From assembly GCA_025055795.1 (NCBI GenBank), contig JANWVV010000006.1, positions 1 through 64,000 on the forward strand: 64,000 bases of DNA. Direction: 5' to 3'. Source of the stretch: Gemmataceae bacterium (lineage in GTDB: Bacteria; Planctomycetota; Planctomycetia; Gemmatales; Gemmataceae). Shown in pieces: positions 21,814 through 30,256 of the stretch; position 1 is the stretch's first letter, and each line of letters begins with the position of its first letter. A program made the position numbers and the translations under genes. Under the pieces are notes generated by a model that had not been told where the DNA came from, made no database searches, and saw nothing but the letters and a program-made list of their open reading frames with translations.

Positions 21814-21897
21814 GCCCGGGTGGCGGAACTGGCAGACGCACCAGCTTGAGGGGCTGGCGAGGGCAACCTCGTGCAGGTTCAAATCCTGTCCCGGGCA
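21814..21897 (+). tRNA. tRNA-Leu (anticodon GAG)
   Basis: Acceptor GCCCGGG/CCCGGGC, class II long variable arm, anticodon arm CCAGC-TTGAGGG-GCTGG, T arm CAGG-TTCAAAT-CCTG; CCA not encoded. Confidence 0.95.
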
Positions 21898-22213
21898 CTA
21901 AACCAACTCTCAAACCATAGCCTCGGTTCCAGATCACGTCATGACATCCCAAACAGGGGCAAGCTGAGTCAGACGAAAGCTTTCATCAGCCGACTTACAC
22001 GATCCCCTCCTGCCAGGCTCGATCAATGTATGCTATGCATGGGACCTCATCACAGAGGCGACAACATGACCGGCTTTTGTAGGTATTGGCCTTCGCTGGA
22101 TGTCCAGATAGTGGCTACGGCCGTTTCCGCTGTGCAGGCTTGACTCCTACAATCACGATGACCCAGAGAAGTCCGAGTGCATAAGTTCATCTGGGAACAA
22201 GCAGGGAACAGCC

Positions 22214-23512
22214 GTGCGCGTAGCCCATTTTGATTGCTTTAGCGGCATCAGCGGCAACATGGTACTTGGGGCCTTACTGGATGCCGGCGTGCCAATCGAA
22301 CCGATCCAGGCAGCCTTGGCCTCGTTGCAACTTCCACTGCGCCTGGAGGTCCGTACAGTCCAGCGGGCAGGCTTTCGCGCTGTCCACGTCGAGGTGCATG
22401 CCGAAGAGCAACCCAGTCATCATCGTTATGTAGAGGAAATCGAACAGCTCATCCGTCGTGCAGCTGTCACCCCGACTCAGCGTGAATTGGCCCTCAAGAT
22501 CCTTCACCGCTTGGCCCAAGCAGAAAGTCACGTGCATGGTATTGCTGTTGAGCGCGTTCACCTCCACGAAGTAGGGGCCTTGGACAGCATCGCCGACATT
22601 CTCGGTGCTGCCGTGGCTATTGATTTGCTGGGTGTGCAGCAATTTACCAGCAGCCCCGTACCCACAGGGCGAGGAACGGTCCAGACAGCCCATGGTCTGA
22701 TGCCCGTACCAACGCCCGGAACGCTTGCCCTGCTCCAGGGAGTGCCCTTGGCTCCCAGCGACGTCGAGTACGAACTGACAACTCCGACCGGAGCGGCTAT
22801 CCTGACCAGCGTCGTGCAACACTACACCGCGACACCGGCCATGCGTGTGGAACGGGTGGGTCATGGGGCGGGCACCAAAAATTTCCTCGATCGGCCCAAC
22901 ATCCTGCGTGTGTGGGTGGGCGAATCAGCACAGACTCAACCCGGTAACTTTTATGAAGGCGACTTCGTTGTTGTGCTGGAAACCAATCTGGACGATGTTA
23001 CCCCCGAAGTTCTGGCCTATTGCCAGGAACGTTTGTTGCAGCACGGCGCCATGGATGTTTTCATCAGTTCCGGACTGATGAAAAAAGGGCGGCTCGGTTA
23101 CCGCGTGACCGTGTTGGCTCCCCCCGCACTCGTAGCTTCCTTACAAGAAGTGTTGTTCCGCGAAACCGGAACGCTAGGCATTCGCCGAAGCTGGTGCGAA
23201 CGGGTCAAATTACCCCGACAATACGTGCAACATCAGATCGATCGGCATCGCGTGCAATTTTCGCAGGCCCGCTTGCCCGACGGGACACCAGTCGGCAAAC
23301 CGGAATACGAAGATTGTGCACGCACGGCACGGGAAACGAATCTCCCCCTGCGACAGGTGATGCTCGATTGCTATGCCCGCATGGTTTCTCCCTCCTTGGC
23401 TAACAACAACGCACCCCCCATCACAGCCGCCCAGGATGAAGCAACGCCACCATCAACGGAAGTTGCTCAATCGGCTCATGCCGGCCCGACAGGACAACAG
23501 AGCAGTGATTGA
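22214..23512 (+). CDS. larC: LarC, nickel-pincer cofactor biosynthesis protein
   Basis: 432 aa; FDCFSGISGNMVLGALLDAGVP, VHLHEVGALDSIADILGAAVAIDLLG, TPTGAAIL, ETNLDDVTPEVLAY; C-terminal extension. Confidence 0.92.
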   Translation: MRVAHFDCFSGISGNMVLGALLDAGVPIEPIQAALASLQLPLRLEVRTVQRAGFRAVHVEVHAEEQPSHHRYVEEIEQLIRRAAVTPTQRELALKILHRLAQAESHVHGIAVERVHLHEVGALDSIADILGAAVAIDLLGVQQFTSSPVPTGRGTVQTAHGLMPVPTPGTLALLQGVPLAPSDVEYELTTPTGAAILTSVVQHYTATPAMRVERVGHGAGTKNFLDRPNILRVWVGESAQTQPGNFYEGDFVVVLETNLDDVTPEVLAYCQERLLQHGAMDVFISSGLMKKGRLGYRVTVLAPPALVASLQEVLFRETGTLGIRRSWCERVKLPRQYVQHQIDRHRVQFSQARLPDGTPVGKPEYEDCARTARETNLPLRQVMLDCYARMVSPSLANNNAPPITAAQDEATPPSTEVAQSAHAGPTGQQSSD

Positions 23513-23608
23513 CACTCCCTGACGCGTCCACCTACTGTCTGCATATATAGACCACAATCGTTCCAACAGTGTGTCGCCCTCGTTCCCTGGTGCCTTCAGG
23601 TTGCTGCC

Positions 23609-26317
23609 ATGCTGACATCGCGTGAAATCCGCCAGCAGTTTATCGACTTTTTCTGCCAAAGGCACGAGCATGTTTTCGTGCCTTCCTCGCCTGTGGTGCC
23701 TGTTAACGATCCGACGCTGCTATTTACCAACGCGGGCATGAACCAATTCAAACCCTTCTTCCTCGGAACGGAAAAGCCACCCTACAAGCGGGTCGCTAAC
23801 ACGCAGAAGTGCATCCGGGCAGGAGGCAAGCACAACGACCTGGATGACGTCGGCAAGGATACCTACCACCATACCTTTTTCGAAATGCTGGGGAACTGGA
23901 GTTTCGGTGACTATTTCAAAAAGGAGGCCATTACTTGGGCTTGGGAACTACTAACTGAAGTATGGCAGCTGGACCCGGACCGGCTGCACGTTACCGTCTT
24001 CGAAGGCGATAGCGACAATCATATCCCGCGGGATGACGAAGCGGCTGCCTATTGGCAGAGCGTGGGCGTTCCCCGGGAGCGTATCCACTACGGCAGCAAA
24101 AAAGACAATTTCTGGGAAATGGGTGACACGGGACCATGTGGACCGTGCACAGAAATCCATTACGATCGCACGCCCGACAAAAGTGGCAGTCAACTTGTTA
24201 ACCGGGGCACCGATCGCGTCATCGAAATCTGGAACCTGGTGTTTATCCAATTCAATCGCAACGAGGATCAAACTCTCACACCGCTTCCAGCCCGACATGT
24301 CGATACGGGCATGGGCTTCGAGCGTATTTGTGCTGTTCTGCAGGGAAAGGAGAGCAATTACGACACAGACGTATTCACTCCACTGTTTGCAGCAATCAAG
24401 GACGTTACTGGTGCCGCACCTTATGGAGGACGCTTGGATGACCTGAAAGATGTCGCCTACCGCGTTATTGCTGATCACATCCGCACATTGACGTTCGCGC
24501 TGACAGACGGGGCAGCCATCGGAAACGTGGGACGGGATTATGTGTTGCGGCGTATTCTCCGTCGGGCGGAGCGCTATGGCGTCCAGTATCTTGGCACGCA
24601 GGAACCTTTTCTGTATCGTTTGGTCCCTGTTCTGGTTGAACAGATGGGGGACGTTTTCCCCGAATTGCGACGGCAGCCAGACCACGTCCAGGAACAGATT
24701 CGGGAGGAAGAAAAATCATTTCTACGCACCTTGCATCGGGGTTTGAAGCTATTCGAGCGGATTGCCGAGGAAACGCGGCAAGCCGGTCGTGCAACGATTA
24801 GCGGAGAAGATGCCTTCAAGCTACATGACACCTACGGGTTGTTTATCGACATCACGCAACAGATGGCAGCAGAGCAAGGATTAGGGGTGGACGTGGCTGG
24901 CTTTGAGCAAGCCATGGAGCAAGCCCGTGCTAAAGCCCGTGAGGCGGGCAAGAAGGTCCATATTTCTGCAGTCAGCGGGGAACTAGTCCCCACCGATGAT
25001 CATTACAAGTATCTGCCAGAACCACTGCATGCCCGGGTTATCGGCTGGCTCCAGGATAATCAAGTGATAACGGACGGCGTCCTGCAGGCGGGGGCCAAAA
25101 CGGCTCTGCTACTCGATCGTACCAATTTCTATGCGGAACAAGGTGGCCAGGTCGGCGACACGGGTTGGATCCGCATTCCGCACGATGGGGCCGTTTTTGT
25201 AGTTGAAGATACGCAACGCCTCGGCGATAGCGTTCTGCACATCGGCACCTTACAACAAGGGGAACTGCGCCCCGGTGTGGAGGTGGAAGCCATTTACGAC
25301 GCCCCGCGGCGGTTAGCTATCATGCGCAATCATACCGCCACTCACCTGCTCAACTTTGCCTTGCGTCGGGTATTGGGAAGCCACGTCGAACAGCGTGGCT
25401 CATTGGTGGACGACAACAAAACCCGCTTCGATTTCAGTCATGACAAACCCCTGACTGCCGAACAGTTACGGCAAATCGAACATATCGTCAACGAGTTTAT
25501 CCAGCGTGATGAGCCAGTGATAGCAGTGTATAAGCCGTTGGCAGCAGCTCGGGAAATTCCCGGGGTACGAGCCGTGTTTGGGGAAAAGTACCCCGATCCT
25601 GTGCGAGTGGTCATCGTCGGCACGCACTCACCGGAGCGGGTCACGGTGGACCACCCGACAGAGTTTTGCGGGGGTACCCACGTGGCCCATACCGGACAGA
25701 TCGGGTGCTTCAAGATTGTGTCTCAAGAGGCCGTCGCCAAGGGAGTGCGTCGGCTGACCGCTGTTACTGGACCAGCGGCTTTCACCCTGTGGCAGACTCG
25801 GGCCTATCTGCTAGAAGATCTAGCCCTGCAGTTACAATGTCGCCCCGAAGAAGTCCCTCAACGGGTTGCTCAGTTGCAGGAGCAAATGAAAAAGCTGCAG
25901 GAACAATGGAAAAAGGGGAACGTATCGGACCTGACAGCCGTTGTCGATCGCCTGATGACAGAGGCCCCCGTTATCCAGCAGAGCCGTTTAGTTGTAGGGC
26001 AACTCCCAGCCGATACCGCTGCGGAAGCAGTTCGGATGCAGGTCGATCGCCTACGCAAGAAACTTCCTTCTGCCCTGGTAGTGTTCGGATGGGTAGAAGC
26101 CGACTCCAAGGTGCCACTGATCGTCGCCGTGACTTCCGATCTAGTCCAAAAGGGTGTCAAGGCCAACGAGCTAGTCAAACCGCTGGCTGAGGTGGTGGGC
26201 GGCGGTGGTGGGGGCCGACCCGACTTTGCCCAAGCCGGCGGCAAGTGGCCAGACAAACTAGCCACTGCGTTAGAGTTGGCCCGCCAGCTCGGACGACAAC
26301 GCTTAGAGCAGATCTGA
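23609..26317 (+). CDS. alaS: Alanyl-tRNA synthetase
   Basis: 902 aa; MLTSREIRQQFIDFFCQRHEH, TNAGMNQFKPFFLG, QKCIRAGGKHNDLDDVG, HTATHLLNFALRRVLG, CGGTHVAHTGQIG. Confidence 0.98.
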   Translation: MLTSREIRQQFIDFFCQRHEHVFVPSSPVVPVNDPTLLFTNAGMNQFKPFFLGTEKPPYKRVANTQKCIRAGGKHNDLDDVGKDTYHHTFFEMLGNWSFGDYFKKEAITWAWELLTEVWQLDPDRLHVTVFEGDSDNHIPRDDEAAAYWQSVGVPRERIHYGSKKDNFWEMGDTGPCGPCTEIHYDRTPDKSGSQLVNRGTDRVIEIWNLVFIQFNRNEDQTLTPLPARHVDTGMGFERICAVLQGKESNYDTDVFTPLFAAIKDVTGAAPYGGRLDDLKDVAYRVIADHIRTLTFALTDGAAIGNVGRDYVLRRILRRAERYGVQYLGTQEPFLYRLVPVLVEQMGDVFPELRRQPDHVQEQIREEEKSFLRTLHRGLKLFERIAEETRQAGRATISGEDAFKLHDTYGLFIDITQQMAAEQGLGVDVAGFEQAMEQARAKAREAGKKVHISAVSGELVPTDDHYKYLPEPLHARVIGWLQDNQVITDGVLQAGAKTALLLDRTNFYAEQGGQVGDTGWIRIPHDGAVFVVEDTQRLGDSVLHIGTLQQGELRPGVEVEAIYDAPRRLAIMRNHTATHLLNFALRRVLGSHVEQRGSLVDDNKTRFDFSHDKPLTAEQLRQIEHIVNEFIQRDEPVIAVYKPLAAAREIPGVRAVFGEKYPDPVRVVIVGTHSPERVTVDHPTEFCGGTHVAHTGQIGCFKIVSQEAVAKGVRRLTAVTGPAAFTLWQTRAYLLEDLALQLQCRPEEVPQRVAQLQEQMKKLQEQWKKGNVSDLTAVVDRLMTEAPVIQQSRLVVGQLPADTAAEAVRMQVDRLRKKLPSALVVFGWVEADSKVPLIVAVTSDLVQKGVKANELVKPLAEVVGGGGGGRPDFAQAGGKWPDKLATALELARQLGRQRLEQI

Positions 26318-26402
26318 ACGTTTTTCCTGAATCTTTTCCCACTTGTCACAAGTTCAGATAGAACTCCTGTTGCATAACTAAACCACTTTCAGGGCACTAT
26401 AC

Positions 26403-27239
26403 CTAGGCCGCTTTGATCATCGACTTGTTGCGTGATCGCGCGACCAGTTGTTCGCTAAATTCCAAGGCTTGCAGCCGTTTACGAATCTGGTCCGCATAGG
26501 CCTCGGATAACTCACACCCCCAATAGCGGCGACCCAGTCGTCGGGCGACGGCTAGCGTTGTTCCGCTACCAGCAAACGGGTCCACCACTAGATCACCCGG
26601 CTGGGTGGCCACACGGACAATTCGTTCCAACACGGCTTCCGGCATCTGACAAGGATGGCCGGTACGCTCCCGGAAGGTACCACATACCCGGGGAACATAC
26701 CAGGTATCCTGATCAGGCCGGAAATGTTTATGACTTTCCTGTGGGCGGAGAACCCAGACGTCGTCGGGCAGCTTCCCCTTCGGATTGGCACGGGGGTCTG
26801 CGTATGTGGTCAGCCGGGCACTTGGGACGCGAATGGCATCGGCATTAAACGTGCAACGTTTGGCATCTCGCACGTAGTAAAGAATGTGGGTATGTGAACG
26901 CGAAAATTTCCTGGTACAGGCTACGCCGAATGTGTAATGCCAAATTACCCAATTTCTTAGGGTTAACCCCAATTGGTCAAGGCGTACCTTGTACTCGGCA
27001 GCATATTCGTCGCCGATGGCCAACCACAATGAACCCGTAGGTTTGACAAGCCGGACCGCCTCCTTCAGCCACTGCTCGGCCCAGGTCAGGTACTCTGTAC
27101 GAGAGCGCCGGTCATTGTACACATCATAGTCGTATCCAATGTTGAAAGGTGGATCGGCAAAAACAAGATCGGCACACGCAGAGGGCAATTGACGCATCCA
27201 TACCACGCAATCGCCGACGCATACGGTGTTGATCTCCAT
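26403..27239 (-). CDS. Site-specific DNA methyltransferase (N6-adenine/N4-cytosine type, beta-class motif order)
   Basis: 278 aa; motif IV FADPPFNIGYDYD near the N-terminus and motif I VDPFAGSGTTLAVARRLGRRYWGCEL near the C-terminus. Confidence 0.92.
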   Translation of the reverse strand: MEINTVCVGDCVVWMRQLPSACADLVFADPPFNIGYDYDVYNDRRSRTEYLTWAEQWLKEAVRLVKPTGSLWLAIGDEYAAEYKVRLDQLGLTLRNWVIWHYTFGVACTRKFSRSHTHILYYVRDAKRCTFNADAIRVPSARLTTYADPRANPKGKLPDDVWVLRPQESHKHFRPDQDTWYVPRVCGTFRERTGHPCQMPEAVLERIVRVATQPGDLVVDPFAGSGTTLAVARRLGRRYWGCELSEAYADQIRKRLQALEFSEQLVARSRNKSMIKAA

Positions 27240-27545
27240 ACAAGCCGGACTCCTTCCCTGGCGGTGAGGGCCATATCCTGGGTGCCATTACGTGCACTTA
27301 CCCCTGTCCCAGCTCAACCCTTGTGGGACCGTTTGCTGGGTCAGGCGATGTTATCGGGACTTGGCTCCTGCTGCCTAAAAATGGCTCAGGAACCAGCCTC
27401 GAGCCAGAAAATAAGCATGTCCCCCGACAATTTGGCAAGATCTGTCTGGCGGACGGCAATCCTACCAGTTGAATATGCCGTTTCTTCCTGAAATGAGTCC
27501 TGCTCCCGGGGCTACACCAGCTAAACGGCGTGCAGTGGAGGGAAT

Positions 27546-28391
27546 TCAATCCTCCTGGGGACGAGGGCGATTGGCCCAATGCGCTGGCGGCTCGCCTGCA
27601 ACGACCACTCCTTTCTGATCCCATCCCAAATACGCACGCACATCGCCCGGCGCATAACGCAAGGTCAGACCACAACGACGCCGTGACGAATGGTTGGCCT
27701 CTGACCCGTGCAACAGCAAATCGGAGTGAAGAGACGCTTCCCCTGCTTTCAATTCCACATACACAGGTGTGCCATATTTCTCGACATCCGGTACCACTTG
27801 ATTGAGGACATGCGCCGGATCATTTTCCGTCAGTTGATAGGTGAGATGCCCCAGCACGTGTGTTCCAGGAATGTACTTCATACAACCGTTATCCCGGTCA
27901 GCATCGTCGATCGCTAGCCAGACGGTGACCGCCTTGCTAGGTGTCAAGGGCCAGTAACTGGCATCCTGATGCCAACTGACCACCTTGCCGTCACCTGGCA
28001 ATTTGCAGAAGAAGTGAGCGCCCCAAGCGACCACACTGGGTCCTAGTAAGTCGCGGACTATGGCCACGATCCGCGGATGGGTCAAAATGTCCCACACTCG
28101 GCCATGCCGCAAATGAGCTGAACTGATGGAATAACTATCTTTGCCCTCGGCCAGGTAACGTTGCAGCAATCGATCGAAATAAGCGCGGATGTCGGCGATC
28201 TCTTCCGGGGAAAAAATACGCAATGGCATCAAATAACCGTCACGGTTGAATCGTTCCACCTGTTCACGGGTCAAAATTTGAAAGGGACCAGCCGTTGAAC
28301 ATGGATGAAAAGTCAGGTCGCGTGGTAGGGAGGCCAACTGGTCATGTTCCGGGATTGTCGCGAAGGTTGTAGGACCGGAAGACGCCGTCAT
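27546..28391 (-). CDS. Phytanoyl-CoA dioxygenase (PhyH) family protein
   Basis: 281 aa; WHQDASYWPLTPSKAVTVWLAIDDADRDNGCMKYIPGTHVLG with HxD, distal His in SLHSDLLLHGSEANHS and RRCGLTLRY. Confidence 0.9.
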   Translation of the reverse strand: MTASSGPTTFATIPEHDQLASLPRDLTFHPCSTAGPFQILTREQVERFNRDGYLMPLRIFSPEEIADIRAYFDRLLQRYLAEGKDSYSISSAHLRHGRVWDILTHPRIVAIVRDLLGPSVVAWGAHFFCKLPGDGKVVSWHQDASYWPLTPSKAVTVWLAIDDADRDNGCMKYIPGTHVLGHLTYQLTENDPAHVLNQVVPDVEKYGTPVYVELKAGEASLHSDLLLHGSEANHSSRRRCGLTLRYAPGDVRAYLGWDQKGVVVAGEPPAHWANRPRPQED

Positions 28392-28522
28392 CGCCGCAAC
28401 TCCTTGATAGATTGGTTCCAGCCTACAGATACTCTAATCGACCCGTCTCTCCCTCCCTGTATAAACGATGACACAGTCCCATCGAGGCTGGCATGGAACA
28501 TGCATGGAGATAGTCGCTTCGA

Positions 28523-30007
28523 TCATATAATCTGCCAAATTGGTTCGGCCCCTTCGACCCCAACGAGTTTCTGATCAAGACCACCGTAGAAGTAGGTGAG
28601 CTTGTTGGGATCCAATCCCATCTGCCAGAGGATGGTGGCGTGCAGATTTTTAACATGGAAGCGATTTTCGACGGCCTCGTTGCCTAGCTCGTCGGTAGCC
28701 CCCACGCTCACACCGCCCTTGATCCCACCCCCGGCTAGCCACATGGTAAAGCCGTAGGCGTTGTGGTCCCGCCCAGTACCCTGTTCGTATTCGGCAGTAG
28801 GCTGGCGTCCGAACTCGCCACCCCAGATGACTAACGTGGAATCCAGCAGGCCCCGCCGCTTCAGGTCCTTGAGCAGCCCAGCAATCGGTTTATCGGTGTT
28901 CCCGGCATGGAGCGAGTGGTTTTTCACCAGGTCGCCGTGGGCATCCCAGTTGTAGTCATTGTGGTTGCCGCCAGAGTAAATTTGAATGAAACGGACCCCC
29001 CGTTCCACTAACCGCCGAGCTAGCAAACACTTGCGACCAAAATCGTCGGTCCGTTTCTCGCCGATACCGTACAACCGCAACGTTTCTTCTGTTTCTTGTG
29101 AAAAGTCGACGGCCTCCGGAGCATACTGTTGCATCTTGAAGGCCAGCTCATAGCTGGCAATGCGGGCCATCAGCTCACTGTTGTCAGCCCGACTAGTCAG
29201 ATGTTGCTCGTTTTTCTCCTTCAAGCGGTCCAGGATAAGGCGTTGTTGAGCCCGACTGATCCCCGGTGGCGGCGACAGATCGTGAATGGGATTAGCATCC
29301 GCCCGCATCACCACCCCCTGATAAGCAGCCGGCATGAAGCCACTGGACCAGTTCTTCGGACCGTTAATCGGACCACCCGACTTATCCAACATGACTACAA
29401 AAGCTGGCAAATTCTCATTTTCACTCCCCAAGCCGTAGGTGACCCAACTCCCCAAGCAAGGACTGCCCGACAACAGCCGACCACTATTCATCATGAATAA
29501 ACCAGAACCATGAATTGGAGACTCCGCATAAAATGAGTGCACAAATGCAATGTCATCTACGCACTGCGCCAAGTGAGGGAAAAGATCACTTACCCACTTG
29601 CCACACTGACCATACTGCTTAAAGGCAAACTTAGGGCCCACTATCCGTCCTTCGTTGCGATGACCAGCTCGACCGAAGGTCTTGATCTTGATGGTCTTGC
29701 CGTCATATTTGAATAGTTCAGGTTTGTAGTCAAAGGTGTCCACATGACTTGGACCACCATACATGAACAAGAAAATGCAGGCCCTGGCCTTCGGCTTGAA
29801 ATGGGGCTTTTTCGGCGCCAAGGGATTAGTATAGCGCACTGGGGCATTGGAGGAGGCCTGTGTTGTGCCCACGTCCGCCAGCAGGGGATCGTCATGGAGT
29901 AGAGCGGTCAATCCCACCGCACCAAAACCCGCACCAATTTCCCACAAAAATTCCCGACGCGTCCGGCCACAAAAGTTCTGACTCGCCTGACGATTGCGCT
30001 CGGCCAT
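28523..30007 (-). CDS. DUF1501 domain-containing protein (planctomycete sulfatase-like fold)
   Basis: 494 aa; TRREFLWEIGAGFGAVGL Tat-like signal, KARACIFLFMYGGPSHVDTFDYKPE, VIWGGEFGRQPTAEYEQGTGRDHNAYGFTMWLAGGGIKGG. Confidence 0.93.
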   Translation of the reverse strand: MAERNRQASQNFCGRTRREFLWEIGAGFGAVGLTALLHDDPLLADVGTTQASSNAPVRYTNPLAPKKPHFKPKARACIFLFMYGGPSHVDTFDYKPELFKYDGKTIKIKTFGRAGHRNEGRIVGPKFAFKQYGQCGKWVSDLFPHLAQCVDDIAFVHSFYAESPIHGSGLFMMNSGRLLSGSPCLGSWVTYGLGSENENLPAFVVMLDKSGGPINGPKNWSSGFMPAAYQGVVMRADANPIHDLSPPPGISRAQQRLILDRLKEKNEQHLTSRADNSELMARIASYELAFKMQQYAPEAVDFSQETEETLRLYGIGEKRTDDFGRKCLLARRLVERGVRFIQIYSGGNHNDYNWDAHGDLVKNHSLHAGNTDKPIAGLLKDLKRRGLLDSTLVIWGGEFGRQPTAEYEQGTGRDHNAYGFTMWLAGGGIKGGVSVGATDELGNEAVENRFHVKNLHATILWQMGLDPNKLTYFYGGLDQKLVGVEGAEPIWQII

Positions 30008-30256
30008 GACTTACTCTCCATACCGTAGTATGCCGCACCCCTGTTAACTATCTCGATAATCCAATTCTGCATAGTCACTAACTGTCACTCATTCGTAGCT
30101 GATGATCCTGGGTTAGTTGGCGGCTCGCGGTCAGCCTGAGATCATTTTCCCACCAGTTTCTTTTGTCTTTACAGTATGCGGCACCATGACATTTGTTCGA
30201 TTATCAACGAATCAGCACGTTAGCTACGTTCCGATATACTCCCATTTGCAGGATAA

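Noticed and set aside
23951-24685. 244 aa minus-strand ORF inside alaS
   Set aside because: Antisense to conserved alanyl-tRNA synthetase core; length explained by GC-rich codon structure.
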